A stretch of 64,000 bases of DNA from Bremia lactucae (GCF_004359215.1 NC_090619.1:5177736-5241735); one strand, 5' to 3'; counted from the stretch's first letter, positions 1 through 15,412 are shown. Notes: a model not told the origin generated them from the letters alone. Translations and numbers: made by a program.

Positions 1-173
1 TCGTACTCCAACATGGAGTACGCACTCTTCGAACGGTCTTCCAACCGCTCGATATGGTGAGCCTGCACCGTCTGCTCCAACGAGCGACGCTTGCCGCGCT
101 CGTGGTCAAGTCCCTCCTCCAAATCATGGAGGAAGTGATCGATTTTGTCGATCCTCGACATTAGATCCGACAT
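1..173 (-). CDS. Partial coiled-coil ORF running off the window edge
   Basis: Reading the minus strand from ATG at 173 gives 57 codons without a stop before the window ends. The predicted peptide is rich in Leu, Glu, Arg and His in a heptad-like pattern, for example SRIDKIDHFLHDLEEGL, which suggests a coiled coil. It abuts the plus-strand gypsy chromodomain at about 190, where the strand of the coding sense changes, so it may be a fragment of another retroelement or a captured gene piece. I do not recognise the family. The 3' end is outside the window. Confidence 0.3.
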   Translation of the reverse strand, partial: MSDLMSRIDKIDHFLHDLEEGLDHERGKRRSLEQTVQAHHIERLEDRSKSAYSMLEY

Positions 174-192
174 ACGGTTCGGATCTAATTTT

Positions 193-451
193 CCCTCCTC
201 CACCACAACCATTGGTGGATTCCCACGGTGGTCAGCGTTTCCTTGTGGAACGTATCCAGGACCACCGTGATGTGAAGGGGCAGCGAACGAGTTATCTTGT
301 TCGCTGGCGTGGTTATCCACCTTCACATGACAGCTGTGAGACTAGTTCCCATCGGGTTGCTGACGTTGAGGGCCTCGTCCGTCAGTATGACGAGACCCGT
401 CCGATGGTTCAGAAGGCCCATCGGAAAACACGCGCCCCTGGCGCCTGTTGA
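193..451 (+). pseudogene. Ty3/gypsy integrase C-terminal chromodomain (family A)
   Basis: A proline-rich linker (PPPPQPLV) leads into a chromodomain with the signature QRFLVERIQDHR, then TSYLVRWRGYPP, then DSCE, the usual end of chromoviral Ty3/gypsy integrases. Chromodomains there are thought to bind modified histones and direct integration. Only this C-terminal piece of pol is present; the catalytic integrase, RNase H and reverse transcriptase are absent to the left. The same stretch recurs at 46586-46850. It is followed by the antisense ORF at 537-1484 and a 3' LTR, so this is the 3' end of a family A element. Confidence 0.8.
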
Positions 452-536
452 TCGATTGCAAAACGTCAATCACATCCCGCATCTCAATAGAGATGCGAGC
501 CCTCCCCAGGGCGAAGGAGGGAATAGACATCCCCTT

Positions 537-1484
537 TTACCTTCTTCGAGTTGTCAACACAACACGGACAGGGATCACCTCACGTGACAAACGATGCAAT
601 TTATACTTTGCACCGGTTGGAGTTCGTTTCACAAACTTAACGCGATTCGCGTTAAGTTTTTGAAGCCAGGCTTCGCGTCCAATGTGTTTGACATTGCGAA
701 TGAACGCGCTCCAGGCTTGCATAAGCGAGACTTTATCTCGCTTATTGTTGCCACTAAACCATCGATGCTTAAGAAAAGCATCGAGATAAAAATCTTTCTC
801 AGCGCGAAAGTTCTTCGCGCTGGGATCAAGGCCATGTAGCTTTGTCGCAATAAATAAGGGATATTCATTGTGAGGAGTAGTCTCTCCAGACAAGCTATTG
901 ATTAGCCGTTCATGCAAAAGCCACGGCTTCTTCTCAAAGGCGAGATGAGACATTTATTTGTCATCACTTCCCTGAGTGGTACTTACTGAAGCAGGGGTAC
1001 CACAAGAAGTTTTATAACGATGGCTTACGCCATCGTCATCACCTTGCACAGAAACAGGTGCAGGTGATCGTACGGGAGACGGAACGGGCGATGAGGGATC
1101 ATCCTCATCGTCGGAACCAAATAGACTATTAACTCGTCTTTCAGAATGAGCCTTCTCATTCGAAGGGCTCATAGTCAGTCGCCTGACGTTTATCAGGCGA
1201 CTGTTCTATTCTCCCGAGTCGGCCATTTCGTCCGACTCGCATTCGTAGTCGACCTCCAAAGAGGGGTCGTATTCACGTGGTGAACCACCACGTGCTCCCG
1301 CAACATCTAGTGTTGCGCGAGAAGAAGATACTACGGCAGACGTTCCGTCTGCCGCAAGAGATAACAGTGCGTCACCCGCGGCTGCACGAACCGCAGCCGA
1401 AGGCGCCGCACTATCAGCACCCCGCATGAATTTGTTTGTCATGCGACGGAATTTAAAATGATGGTTCTGACCAATCAACATCAT
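537..1484 (-). pseudogene. Antisense accessory ORF of family A gypsy (broken)
   Basis: The minus strand encodes three consecutive blocks that recur at 46956-48911. Block 1 starts MMLIGQNHHFKF and is Ala/Ser rich, then acidic. Block 2 has a Ser/Pro/Asp segment around SLFGSDDEDDPSSP. Block 3 has a basic, aromatic C-terminal domain (AEKDFYLDAFLKHRWFSGNN ... AWSAFIRN). Two stop codons (near 1206 and 954) separate the blocks here. The frame lies between the integrase chromodomain and the polypurine tract/3' LTR and is opposite in sense to gag-pol, so transcription would have to start from an antisense promoter in or near the 3' LTR. No known domain is recognised. It is not gag, because the family A gag at 60985-61890 is different and lies next to the primer binding site. 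Confidence 0.6.
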
Positions 1485-1548
1485 TTCTTAAATTAAGTGG
1501 TCACATAGTGACCACTCCATCCAATGATAGTCAGAGTGATTGTCGCTT

Positions 1549-1561
1549 AAGGGAGGGGTGA
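1549..1561 (+). other. Polypurine tract of family A
   Basis: AAGGGAGGGGTGA lies directly before the LTR start TGTAAC. A purine run in this position primes plus-strand DNA synthesis in LTR retroelements. It fixes the element orientation as plus and shows that the LTR at 1562-2004 is a 3' LTR. A matching tract precedes the LTR at 48991. Confidence 0.75.
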
Positions 1562-2004
1562 TGTAACGGGGTGTATCGTTACATGAAATTAACGCTTAAA
1601 GGTTGTTAATTAATATATTATCTAAAAAATAGATAATATTAGGAGGATATTACTTTATATAAGTAATGCTCAGAAATCTTAATCATAAATAGGTATAGGC
1701 CATTATATCTATTTATCCCGCAGACTAATCAGCTGTAAACGTAAACAAAGAGAGAGACATATAAGATTTCAATTGCATTTTTAGTATTAGTTCATAATTA
1801 AGTTAGCATTAACAGATAGAAAGAAGAGATACTTAATTATATAAATACAGTTTTTATTTAACCCATTTTAAGCTAGTTGCTTTAAAGAGAAGTCTTCCTT
1901 TGCACGTACTAGTGTACGTGAAGTGACGTAAGGCACCACTCGCAACTGAAGCAGTGCGAAGTGGACTTGTACTGAAGCAGTACAAGTCGTAGTGCCCCGT
2001 TACA
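1562..2004 (+). repeat. Family A 3' LTR (443 bp)
   Basis: The LTR starts TGTAACGGGG and ends CCCCGTTACA, a 10-bp terminal inverted repeat. The right part carries three stacked hairpins: CACGTACTAGTGTACGTG, an arm pair CCACTCGCA/TGCGAAGTGG, and ACTTGTACTG/CAGTACAAGT. Other copies lie at 15413, 48991 and 54550, with fragments at 26990, 35577, 39975, 42076 and 60466. Orientation is set by the upstream polypurine tract and by the 5' LTR-PBS-gag order at 60840. Confidence 0.9.
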
Positions 2005-2530
2005 ATTGTTCAATAGGTTATGAGCCCAAATCCGTTGGCTCCGCCGACTATCGAAGCTACGACTTCTGCATTTGCAGACCAAGATCACGAAAGAGCCGCT
2101 GCGATCGTCGACACTCATGCCCAAGAAAGGGGTGCGGGGACGGACAAAAAAATCTCACTATGCTGTCTGCACTTTCGGATCACATGCAAACTCTCGAGGC
2201 GTCGCAGATAATGATTGACGAGGGTAAGCGACTGCGTGGACAGAAGATTTTTCGCATCAGCTTTGGAATTTGGCATGGGCGGTGCACCATAGAATCGCGA
2301 TTCGTTGGATTCGAGGCGCCAGGATAGCCACGTAGACGTGTTCACGTGACACAACCAAGAGATTCGCTATTTCAGCAATTCGGGCCACAGGACACAGGCA
2401 TGCATCATCCAACGCGCGAAGCCAACGCACTATGCGCAAGTGTTCCCCTCCCTCCAGACGCCAAACACGCTCATGCGCTTGGGTCACCTACGCGACAAGC
2501 GTCAACACAGAATTTACCGATGCGCTTCCC
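2005..2530 (+). other. Flank between LTR and copia remnant; weak coding trace only
   Basis: A 111-codon plus-strand frame (1992-2327) begins inside the LTR. Its central part (LTMLSALSDHMQTLEASQIM) looks protein-like, but I cannot assign it. It may be the eroded N-terminal gag of the copia copy that follows. No other signal is seen. Confidence 0.3.
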
Positions 2531-4990
2531 AGACGCACGTCAGTGCAAGCTTGCAACCCGGATATCTGACGCTGCAGATGTCTACCAGGGTCTTGGGTCG
2601 GAATTTGCTGACTGTGGGCGCACGTTTCTACTCCATGTGACGATTACGCAGCAGGCCTGTGAATTCCCGTGGGCGGAGGTAATCAACGTTGATTTGTTTG
2701 GACATTACCTAAGTGGAACTGGTGAACGCTACTACCATAAAGAAGTGAACGTCTGATGGCTCGAGAAGCCTCTCTGGACCATGCAATGGGCAGGCTGCTA
2801 CACATATTAACGACAGCCATTCGGCTTCACAGAGCATGAAGCTGCTAATTGCGAAGAAGAGATCATGGCCCGACATGGTAGCTGTAGACGATGCGTGTGG
2901 CGGACGCGCAGAAGCTCAAGTACTTGACAATATCGTGTACTTCGCGTCAGCTGATTAAAGAACGGTGTTAATGGGTAAGTACAACAACCGCGACAGGATC
3001 ATATTTGATAAGTTGAGGAGCTTGCGTACTTTGCACAATCTGTTGAGCTCGAGAATAAGCCTAGCCAGACATTAGGGTGAGAGATCGCAGCAGCCGTCAC
3101 TGAAGGGGGATCATCGAAAAAAGGAACGCTCTTGCTATAATTGTGAGAAAGGGGTACTTGAAGATCGAATGCAGATTAAGAGGCAAGTTTAGCAACGTGG
3201 CCAAGAACGACGGCGAGATGGTACTTGCTGTTAGTGACAGCAGACAAGACAAGACTGATGACTGGATACTCAACAGCGGAGCCAGTGGACACCTTGTAAA
3301 ATACAAGCAAATGTTGATCGGCGCGAAAGATTACAACGACGAAGTGTCGCTTGCCGACATCAGAAAGCTAGATTATCCAAAGTTGGCAGTGTTTGACTTC
3401 TTGTGATCGCCAATGGACAAATGCAAACGAACGTCTACTACGCACCAATCCTAGCGCGTAACATTATCATCTCTGGAAAGCTAGATGAAAAGAGCTATGA
3501 CATCAAGTACCTAGACGGGATGCGAGCAGGAGCCCGACGCAATGATGATCAAGTAGTGTTTGATGTGGCGAGGAAGAAAAACGTTCTCATCGTTAAAATC
3601 GCGAAAACAGGTCCTTACAAGGAAGCCACAATAAATGCTATCGTGGCTACCTTCAGGCGGGATTAAGACTCAAGATCGTCCGGATATGCACGAGGGGTCC
3701 CTTATACACTTTCATCAACCGTTAGACATTTGGCGTATGATACAATTGAAGACGTCGCCAGAATTCCAAGCTCAAATATCGTCACAAGTGGGTGACATGC
3801 GTCGCGTGCGCACAGTTTATAAAAGACAAAGAACAGGAAGAGCCCGAAAAACTATGGAAGGAATGCGCCGATTGACCGGATTGGCGTGAATTTGTTCCGA
3901 TCTCAAGGGGCCCCGACTATTCGTTGTCGAGGTTTTATGCTTCAACGAGAAGCCAAGCTCGAGAAACGGTAGGTACAAACGAGTTTTATGTGTCGTACAT
4001 TTCTTAACGATCTTTGTTTTAGTCACAGGGGGGGGGTGAACCGTCAATACAAACGATTCTGTTTACCAAAGGAACCAGAAGGAACACTCTAGGGAATCGC
4101 TACATGATAAATTTCATTGATTACAAGTCAAATTTTTGTCGATTTTTTGGCACGCACGAAGGACGCTGCGGCAAAACGTTTAAACAATTCATGATATTTT
4201 TTCGAGCGTCAATACGAAATCGCGGTTCTTAGGACAGCTGGTGGATGTGAATATCAAAACGTTGATCTGCACTGCGAATCAACCGGAGTTGCAAGGCAAC
4301 TGAGTGAAGCGCGAAATCAAGCTTTAAATGGGAAAGCCGAGCGAATGCACAGGGTGATCCTGAACATGACGCGGGCGATGATTTTGCGTCTGGTTTGCCA
4401 CCTGCGTTCTGGGACGATGCGGCTGGGTACTCTACGTGCATACTGAATAAAAGCACTTTGAGCGCAACCCAAGGAAATTGTCGCCGCTGGAGTTTCTGAC
4501 GAAGAAGTCGCCCGACATGCGTAACATTGTGGTGTTTGGCCCGTCTGTCGTGATCCAAGCAAGGAATCGTTCGCGAGGAACACACGGTTGTAACAACACA
4601 GCATGTCAAAAATGCAACAAGAGGCTGTCTGAATCAGTTGCAATTAACTTTTGGAGACGGACATCAAGACGATGCTGCTAAAGACTCTGGATTTTCAGCA
4701 AAATGCGGTAGTACTGGGAAGAAGCAAATCGAGACAACATAAATGGCTACCGCAAAGTACATAAGGACTGGCCAAGCAGCAAGACAAGATACAGCAAGTA
4801 TCGACGTGGTCAGTCATATGTTTAAGCAAGACCCACGCAGCTACGTAGAAGCCATGACGAGTCAATATCTGTGTGAATATTTGCGGAGAGGTATTGTATC
4901 GCCCCAATAGTGCCGAGCGAAAAAATGCTCGCGGACGTGCTTGCCAAAAAGCACTCGACGCACCGAGGACGGTGGAGTTGCGCTCACTGC
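2530..4990 (+). pseudogene. Degenerate Ty1/copia element (gag, protease, integrase, RNase H tail)
   Basis: Plus-strand fragments in several frames follow copia order. At about 2690-2960 there is gag similarity (GHYLSGTGERYYHKEV, then a DDACGG-like stretch). At about 3130-3180 is the start of a zinc knuckle (CYNCEKG). At 3257-3310 is a protease core reading DDWILNSGASGHLV, with Asn in place of the catalytic Asp. Integrase pieces follow at 3700-4620 (FHQPLDIW; then a strand reading INFIDYKSNFCRFF and EFLTKKSPDMRNIVVFG). An RNase H tail (EKMLADVLAKKHSTHR) lies at about 4920-4965. Most of the reverse transcriptase is missing. Many frameshifts and stops show it is dead. It is the same copia lineage as the body at 42.4-46.6 kb. 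Confidence 0.7.
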
Positions 4991-5010
4991 TTCACATCGT
5001 GTGAGCGCGG

Positions 5011-6480
5011 TTAAAGATGCTGACAAAGAGGAGCATTAAAAATCAGGATGAAGGCCGACGGGTGATCTGGTATGCCAAGCCAGCCAAGTCGAAGCCCATC
5101 GTTGTAGTTTGCCACGAACATGGGCTTGACTTTATAGTATGGAGAAAACATGTAGACCAAGCTCTTATGGTCGCAAAATAGGTGAAACCCCGCCGAGCGG
5201 ACCAAGAGGTACGTCAACTGACGGCATGCCCAAATAAGCTGGTAGGCTTCTTTTTGAATGATTCTCAGCCGGTGGGAAGTATCTTCAAAACAACCACTTT
5301 ACCACTTTAGCATACTAATAGCTCATGTTGTTGTTCTTCGGGGCCAAAATTGTCAATCCGGTTCCGTACCTGAGTGGCAACCAGTCCCCATCCGCGGTCG
5401 GATGCATCCATGAAGATGCATAGAGCGACATCGCCTCTTGGAAATTACAGTAGTTGTGAGTGGGTAAGGTACTTCTTAGCCAAACCAAAGTCTGGCTGTC
5501 GTCGTTTGTTCAATCAAGTTAGATATCCCCGGCCAAAGCTTCGCTGACCGATTCCGTGGAGTGCGTTATCAAATTTGCGCTGGAGAGGTTCCATAATCTC
5601 GCAAAATCCACTAGAGACTCTCGCGACCATCCTGGAGATCACAAAATCTGCTAAAGATCGGCCGCTGTGATAGGTAGACGGAGGTTTGTCAGTGCACTTA
5701 ATCGTTCCGGGTCAAGTGGAATTACTCCCTGCTAAAGATGCGACCGCTTCATTTGGTTGCTGTCTTAAACAAACGGCACCGACCTCAGTAGCCGAGTGGT
5801 TAAGCATATGGAACTGGGACCGGGAGGTACGTGTATCGATACCCGCGGAGGGCAGTACGATGACACATCACCGGAGATAGGTTAAAAACCAGAAGAGCAA
5901 CCATACAATGGATGGCTGCCCTGCCAACACGCACCGAAGGTGTGTGATAGTTGGGTGGGAGGAGGCCCTGTAGCCGAAATTCCCCAAAGTGTAATGAATG
6001 GTGTGGTGTTCCAATAAGAGAACTTCGTCGAAATTGAGTCTCAAAATAACGGCTCTTGAGAACACCCAACGTCAATTGGTGTGCGCAAATTCGTTCAAAA
6101 AACCGTCCGAGTAGGTCAAAATATGCGGCCGGGTTTTTGCATGCATAAGGATATCATCAATCCAAACCAGGCACAGCTCCTTGTTGGTCATATCAGCAAA
6201 ATGGTTCGCATTTAGTTTTGATAATGAAGTGCTGAATCAGTTGCCCCTTGGAAGACCCATTTCGGCGTAACCACACCTTAATGTGTCACAAAATCCATTA
6301 TTTTTGACAGGCAGGTGTAAAGTAAGCTGCCAAAACCCTTTTGGAGAAAAAAATCTGCCAAACCACATGCACCTTCTACTTGGCTGCTTGCAGTTGACAG
6401 ATCGGGGTGGTTCCTGATATCGGAATCGTTATAGCATTAACAAGCCTATAGTCGATGGTGAGTCGAATAGATACGGACTG
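5011..6480 (-). pseudogene. Degenerate LTR-retrotransposon reverse transcriptase and RNase H
   Basis: On the minus strand the pieces come in the normal order. RLTIDYRLVNAITIPISG near 6470-6410 is a Ty3-type RT fingers motif. A palm motif VWIDDILMHAKT lies near 6170-6130. RNase H signatures follow: FMDASDRGWGLVATQV near 5425-5375 and FHLFCDHKSLVYMF near 5190-5140. Upstream, about 6600-6490, a stretch reading CEVCLRVNPSPSSRAPLLPLP resembles the tail of an integrase zinc-binding region, out of the usual order. Frameshifts and stops are frequent. The RT class is Ty3/gypsy-like; no LTRs were found for it. Confidence 0.6.
5784..5852 (+). repeat. tRNA-like (SINE-type) sequence
   Basis: TAGCCGAGTGG at 5789-5799 fits the pol III A box exactly, and GTATCGATACC at 5833-5843 is a B-box-like match (7 of 11). 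The acceptor-like arms CCTC and GAGG pair weakly, and the anticodon arm is not convincing, so it is not a functional tRNA. A tRNA-derived SINE head is the best reading. It lies within the degenerate retroelement at 5.0-6.5 kb. No poly-A tail or target duplication could be fixed. Confidence 0.45.
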
Positions 6481-6790
6481 ACAACATTCTGCCAGACGTG
6501 GTAGAGGTAAGAGAGGTGCACGGGATGAAGGGCTAGGATTCACCCGTAGACATACCTCGCAAGCACGAATGTACTTGCGCAACATCCGGCGGAACGGTAT
6601 GAATTGTAGGCTTGTGCCGCAATACCTGTAGCCGGACCGGGTACCACAAAGCAATTACCCAGTACATGACAATAAACTCCTTGTTGCCACGAAATGTGCA
6701 CTGGCTAAATTTAGGGTCAATCTCCTTGGAGATAGACCGCTTATCGTATATACGGGAGTGGTCACTATTTGACCACTTAACTTTTGAAAC

Positions 6791-7064
6791 GATGTTGATT
6801 GGTCCAAACCATCATTTTAAATTCTATCGCATGAAGAATCAACTCATGCGGGGTGTCGATAGTGCTGCGCCTTCAATGACTAAAGTTAACTTTGTGCTGA
6901 TTTTCGTCGCAAAAATACTCTCTTCTTCTTGGTTGTTATTTCTAAATGCAGTAGTGAAATCCTACGACTACCTGCATTTGCTTACCCTTCTAATGCCCGT
7001 AGCTCCTACTTTGCATATGGACAGACGTACGCTCTCTGACATACGTCTCTTTTACTCAGACTGA
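6791..7064 (+). pseudogene. 5' fragment of the family A antisense ORF joined to unrelated sequence
   Basis: Codons from ATG 6791 read MLIGPNHHFKFYRMKNQLMR, nearly identical to the N-terminus of the family A antisense ORF. The upstream bases (gtggtcac...gaccactta) also match that element. Homology stops after SAAPS at about 6877, and the frame continues about 60 codons into unrelated sequence (MTKVNFVLIFVAK ...) to a stop at 7064. This is a truncated element end, not a gene I can name. Confidence 0.55.
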
Positions 7065-9640
7065 TGTTGGTGGTTGCTATGTGTTCATCGTTTCGCATAA
7101 AATTGCAGTTGCGGAAATGCAAGAAGAGACTCATCGATGCGGTAACGAATAAGAAGTTAGGAAACAACAGCACAGGTTGAATATCAAATTTCTTTCTTCC
7201 TCACACAGTGCTAATTAACATTGTCAATACCGTCTCGTGTTAGTATAAGTCACATGAGAATAAAAACTTAAACAAGGGTGTAGCACGGCGATATGTTACA
7301 GTCTATGCGAAGCTAACGCTGTATTTTATCGATAGCAAGCCAAATAATTGCTTGGACAGTATTATATATTTATGTTCTATTTCTATATAATGGAAATGTT
7401 AATCTCCCCTCAGTTTTTCGTTATATCCCCTCATTTGATATGGTTGGTGCTAACGTGGGTTTGATTCATTTTGTTCACAATCTAGTGCATGTGACATATT
7501 TGCAAAGAGCAAAAGGAAACAACTCACGAAAATATGAAAGTGCAGCCACAGCACCCGCAGGACCAAGTGGACCCAATTTATAGAATAAAAAGTTCTTCTG
7601 TCATGAATGGCGTAAACAGCGAAATAGTAAGACTCAGCTTACAAAACAGATTTTTTTTTGTGTAGTGAACGTATCGTGAACCGCGAAATAGTCTAATAAG
7701 AAAGGGCACAAACAAACGAACGCGTACTAGACTTGACATATGCAGATTAGGCACAGAATAGTTGATGTAAAGGTAGCGAGCGGGTAATGCTATCATACCG
7801 TCCCCTACCTACCTCAGCACTATGCATGCATTTAATCAGCCAATCATACTAAGCTAAGAAGTTTGCAATAAATTGTGGGGGATTAACGATTCGAGTAATC
7901 CATCTTATATCCGTACAATTGGTCAGTGAAAGTCTCTCAATTTATACAAGCTTTAGGTTGTGTGCTTCCACAAAAAGAGTATTGTGAATGGTGTAACGCA
8001 TTGAAATCTACAGGAGTAATTAGGCATATTTTTTAAGGATAGAGACTCAGTGACAGCCATATTGGGACTGAGAAACTATTGAAAAACAATTTGAAAGAAA
8101 TACTGAAAAAATCGTTAATCATTTAAGATGATAAATTTTCAAAAATTTTAGCCGGTTTAAAAATAACGATCGCTGGGCGATCAATCTGGCCGTGACCAAA
8201 GCCTTTCCCTTCAAAGTTTTGGCAAGTTTTGGCAATTAGCTTTGTAGAATGTATTTGCATTACGATATGGCGTCGGAACTCGATTTGTAGAAGTTTAAAT
8301 GCTTCAGTACACCTTGATACATCGGATGACACGCGAGTCGTGCTTTTATCGTTGGAGCGACAACTAAGATAGATACTGAAACAACACGTAAATCTCTGCA
8401 TGTGTGAAGCAAGAGACAGCAGCAGCTCTGCGAGTGGCCGCGTGTATTTTAATAGAAATTGACGATGTAGGTGATGAACATAACAAATGGAGCTCTTTCG
8501 CTTGAATTTGCCTCTTCGAAGGAGCTGTAACTTGATTCATGAGCTTGATACTTACATGATAACGCCAGAGCAACCGTGAACGAACAGTGCTTTCGTACAG
8601 CACCTTCTTCTCGTCAATTCACCAAAGCGAAGCACGCCTGCTGTCGATAGGTGCGTTTTTAAATAAATGCTTAAGCTATGAAGTTACTTAACTCACAAGT
8701 GTCCTTTTGAAGATATTGCTATTGTGTGTAGAAGTCCTTTGTCTCATTAGATTCAATTACCTAGTATTGGTTTGCTAGGTTGATACAGTGACCTTAACGA
8801 CGTTGATGTCACCTTTCAATGAAAATACCAAGCTTTTTGTCCATGTAAGCTTTTCGCCGCGCACTGTGCATCCCACATAATATCATGGACAGCTCTTTCC
8901 CATGCTTTATCCGGTCAAAACGTGATGACAACCGAGTTAAAATGCTTCCTGTGATACTCAAGGAAATGGTCTTTGAGGTGGAAGCGAACAAATTGTGCGG
9001 TAGATGTTTCAGGGCTATTAGATGGGTAGTAGTGAATCATAATGATGCTATGGAACGCAATGTATTAGACTTGGATAGGAAATAGGATAGCTTTTATTGT
9101 CTTGATAAACACCGAATGCTGAACTCATTGAACCGCTTATAGGTGCAAGGCTTAACACAGCTGTGCATCCTTATCGCATTTCATCCAGTAGCTCACTTCA
9201 TGTTGATCTAATATAAATCTGGTCATAGCGATTCGTCTAGCAATTCCACTAGTTCAGCTCGATTGTTGAAAGGCGTATCGACAAACTAACAAACTTTGTA
9301 GCTAATTGATGAAGAAACGACTGTTTATAATAAAATGCTGCAATGCGTGACACATATTCATTTAAAAGCTGCTATTTTATATTAGTACTAACCTACGTGA
9401 GGCAGTCAGTCCCCTTTTCATGTCTTTAAAGCAATTGCAAAATGGATGTCGTTGAAGTGTTCATTGTTTCAAAAGCTACTTAAGTATCAAGATCTTTTTG
9501 ACGATCCCATTGGATGTGGCGCTGCAATAAGTAGCTACACTGACTAAGGAAGCGAGAAAAGAAAAAAAAACTTACGTAACCACTTACTCGTAAGAGGGGG
9601 GGGAGAAGAAAAGTATTGGCTGGCGAGCGGGTGGGCGAGC
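7065..9640. other. AT-rich intergenic stretch with no supported gene
   Basis: Only short open frames are present and none is recognised. The best coding traces are on the minus strand at about 9010-8810, where one frame reads FHLKDHFLEYHRKHFNSVV then, after one stop, DKAWERAVHDIMWDAQ, and at 8300-8123 (FEGKGFGHGQIDRPAIVIF). Either may be a decayed exon, but I could not build a gene from them. A C/G run (about 9595-9605) precedes the upstream region of the PHD gene. Confidence 0.4.
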
Positions 9641-9962
9641 GTATTTGCTATCAGGCGACGCATACCTGTCGTATTTAATACACATCTTTTCATTTTTCAT
9701 TACTTTCTCACACATACCATCACCTCTACAACCTAATATCAACCGCATAAAACGATTTTTTCACGCTTTCACGAGAATTGAAGGCTCAATTTCAATTCAG
9801 CGACCTACGACCTTTGTCCGAGCTATTTCAGACGAAAGTTGACGTCGGCGTGTGTCTCAAATTGAACCGCAAGCGTGCTTAAAGCACAAAGTCTCCTATC
9901 GTCGTCGTTTGCGCTTTTTTTCGGTAACTCTCACGCTTTTCAAACCAACGTAACCACGGTAG

Positions 9963-9976
9963 TCATTTCTCAACAA
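9963..9976 (+). promoter_or_regulatory. Putative oomycete Inr-type core promoter
   Basis: TCATTTCTCAAC resembles the oomycete initiator consensus (GCTCATTYYNCAWTTT) in its TCATTYYNCA core. It lies about 70 bp upstream of the ATG at 10034, a normal oomycete 5' UTR length. A pyrimidine-rich tract follows. Position and motif support it; no transcript data are available. Confidence 0.5.
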
Positions 9977-10021
9977 TCGTGTTTTTTTTTTCTATTCTTA
10001 ACGACGTCATCTTTTTAATAA

Positions 10022-14349
<4,328 letters not shown>

Positions 14350-14479
14350 AATGTAGCGGAAAATGACAAAATCATATTGATATATCAACACATAGATATC
14401 CTATCTATAAACGCTATTTTTTCTCGTCAAATTATTAATAATAATATCACGTTTAATACGTGACTTTACATAGGAAGTA

Positions 14480-15300
14480 TGCCACAACGTAGTTCGAGTA
14501 GGATCCACGAAGGTGAGCACATTCTTCGCGTCACCTTTCGACCTCGTCTTGATCGGTCCCGATGTTCGACTCATCCCGGCGGTGGGGACAGCGTCCTCAC
14601 CATACTTGGCAGGGATTTGCTAATCCGGTCGTTCTGCTTCATGTGATTGAACTTGTTGCATTTGAAGCACTTGCCGTTAGAGCCACTTCTCTTTCACGGG
14701 CCGTTGTCCTTGCGGCTGTTGTTTCTGCTGCCCTTGTTGAACATGCGTTATACGACTTGCCCTCGACACGCGTTCCGTAGCTTCTTAATTGTCTTGTCGC
14801 TCAAACTTTTCAAGCAGCCTTTACTTAAAAAGAAGGGGCGATAAGACAAACCGAGAAAGGTAGTGAATTGTTTGAAATTGCAGTAGTTCTAGTGTTATAA
14901 ATAAAAAAACAGCCAATCTCGAGGTCCTTGCGCAGCCTCTTCTTAAATAGTAGGAGAGATAAGACAAGAAAGAAGCTACGGACGCGCGTCGAGGGCTACT
15001 ATCCAGCGTTGCAGACCGAATCTTAATTTAGTGCTCTTTTGAAGAAAGCAGCTATTTTCCGCAATCAACACCGTAAAATACGGTCCGGAAGCTGGCTATA
15101 CAGGATCACGTTGCGAGAAGTTACTATCAAACGACAAAGCACAGCCGAGGGCGATCATCCGCCGCCTTCATGATTTCGAGATGGATGACGGCGTGAAGAT
15201 GGCAAGCTCCTGGCTAAGTTTGATGAGCACATTGTTAGTCTTCCATCTCTGCGGTGGCCATAATAATTATTGTTGTCAAGCCATTTATCCAACTTTTTTT
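14480..15300. pseudogene. Copia gag scraps around an inverted repeat
   Basis: Minus-strand sequence at about 14690-14630 reads KCFKCNKFNHMKQND, the first part of a CCHC zinc knuckle after an Asn/Arg-rich stretch, as in copia gag. Plus-strand sequence at about 15150-15240 reads HDFEMDDGVKMA, a gag-like helix. An inverted repeat lies between them: CCCTCGACACGCG...GTAGCTTCTT at about 14759-14787 against AAGAAGCTAC...CGTCGAGGG at 14970-14995. A direct repeat (GCAGCCT.TTCTTAAA ... GATAAGACAA) occurs at 14813 and 14933. No intact gene is present. Confidence 0.4.
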
Positions 15301-15412
15301 GACTTTATGGGCAACATTTTTCGTATTTTGATAATAGAATCTTTTTTGCAAATTGACGAGGCGCGGTAGCTCGGTCCCTGCTAAGCAGCCTACCTGCGCT
15401 GTGCAAGCTCAT

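Noticed and set aside
1206..1484. Antisense ORF interpreted as gag
   Set aside because: The polypurine tract and the PBS-gag order at 60840-61890 show that gag lies at the other end of family A and is unrelated.
8123..8603. Possible multi-exon minus-strand gene
   Set aside because: Frames are short, splice choices are arbitrary and no family is recognised, so no gene model was supported.
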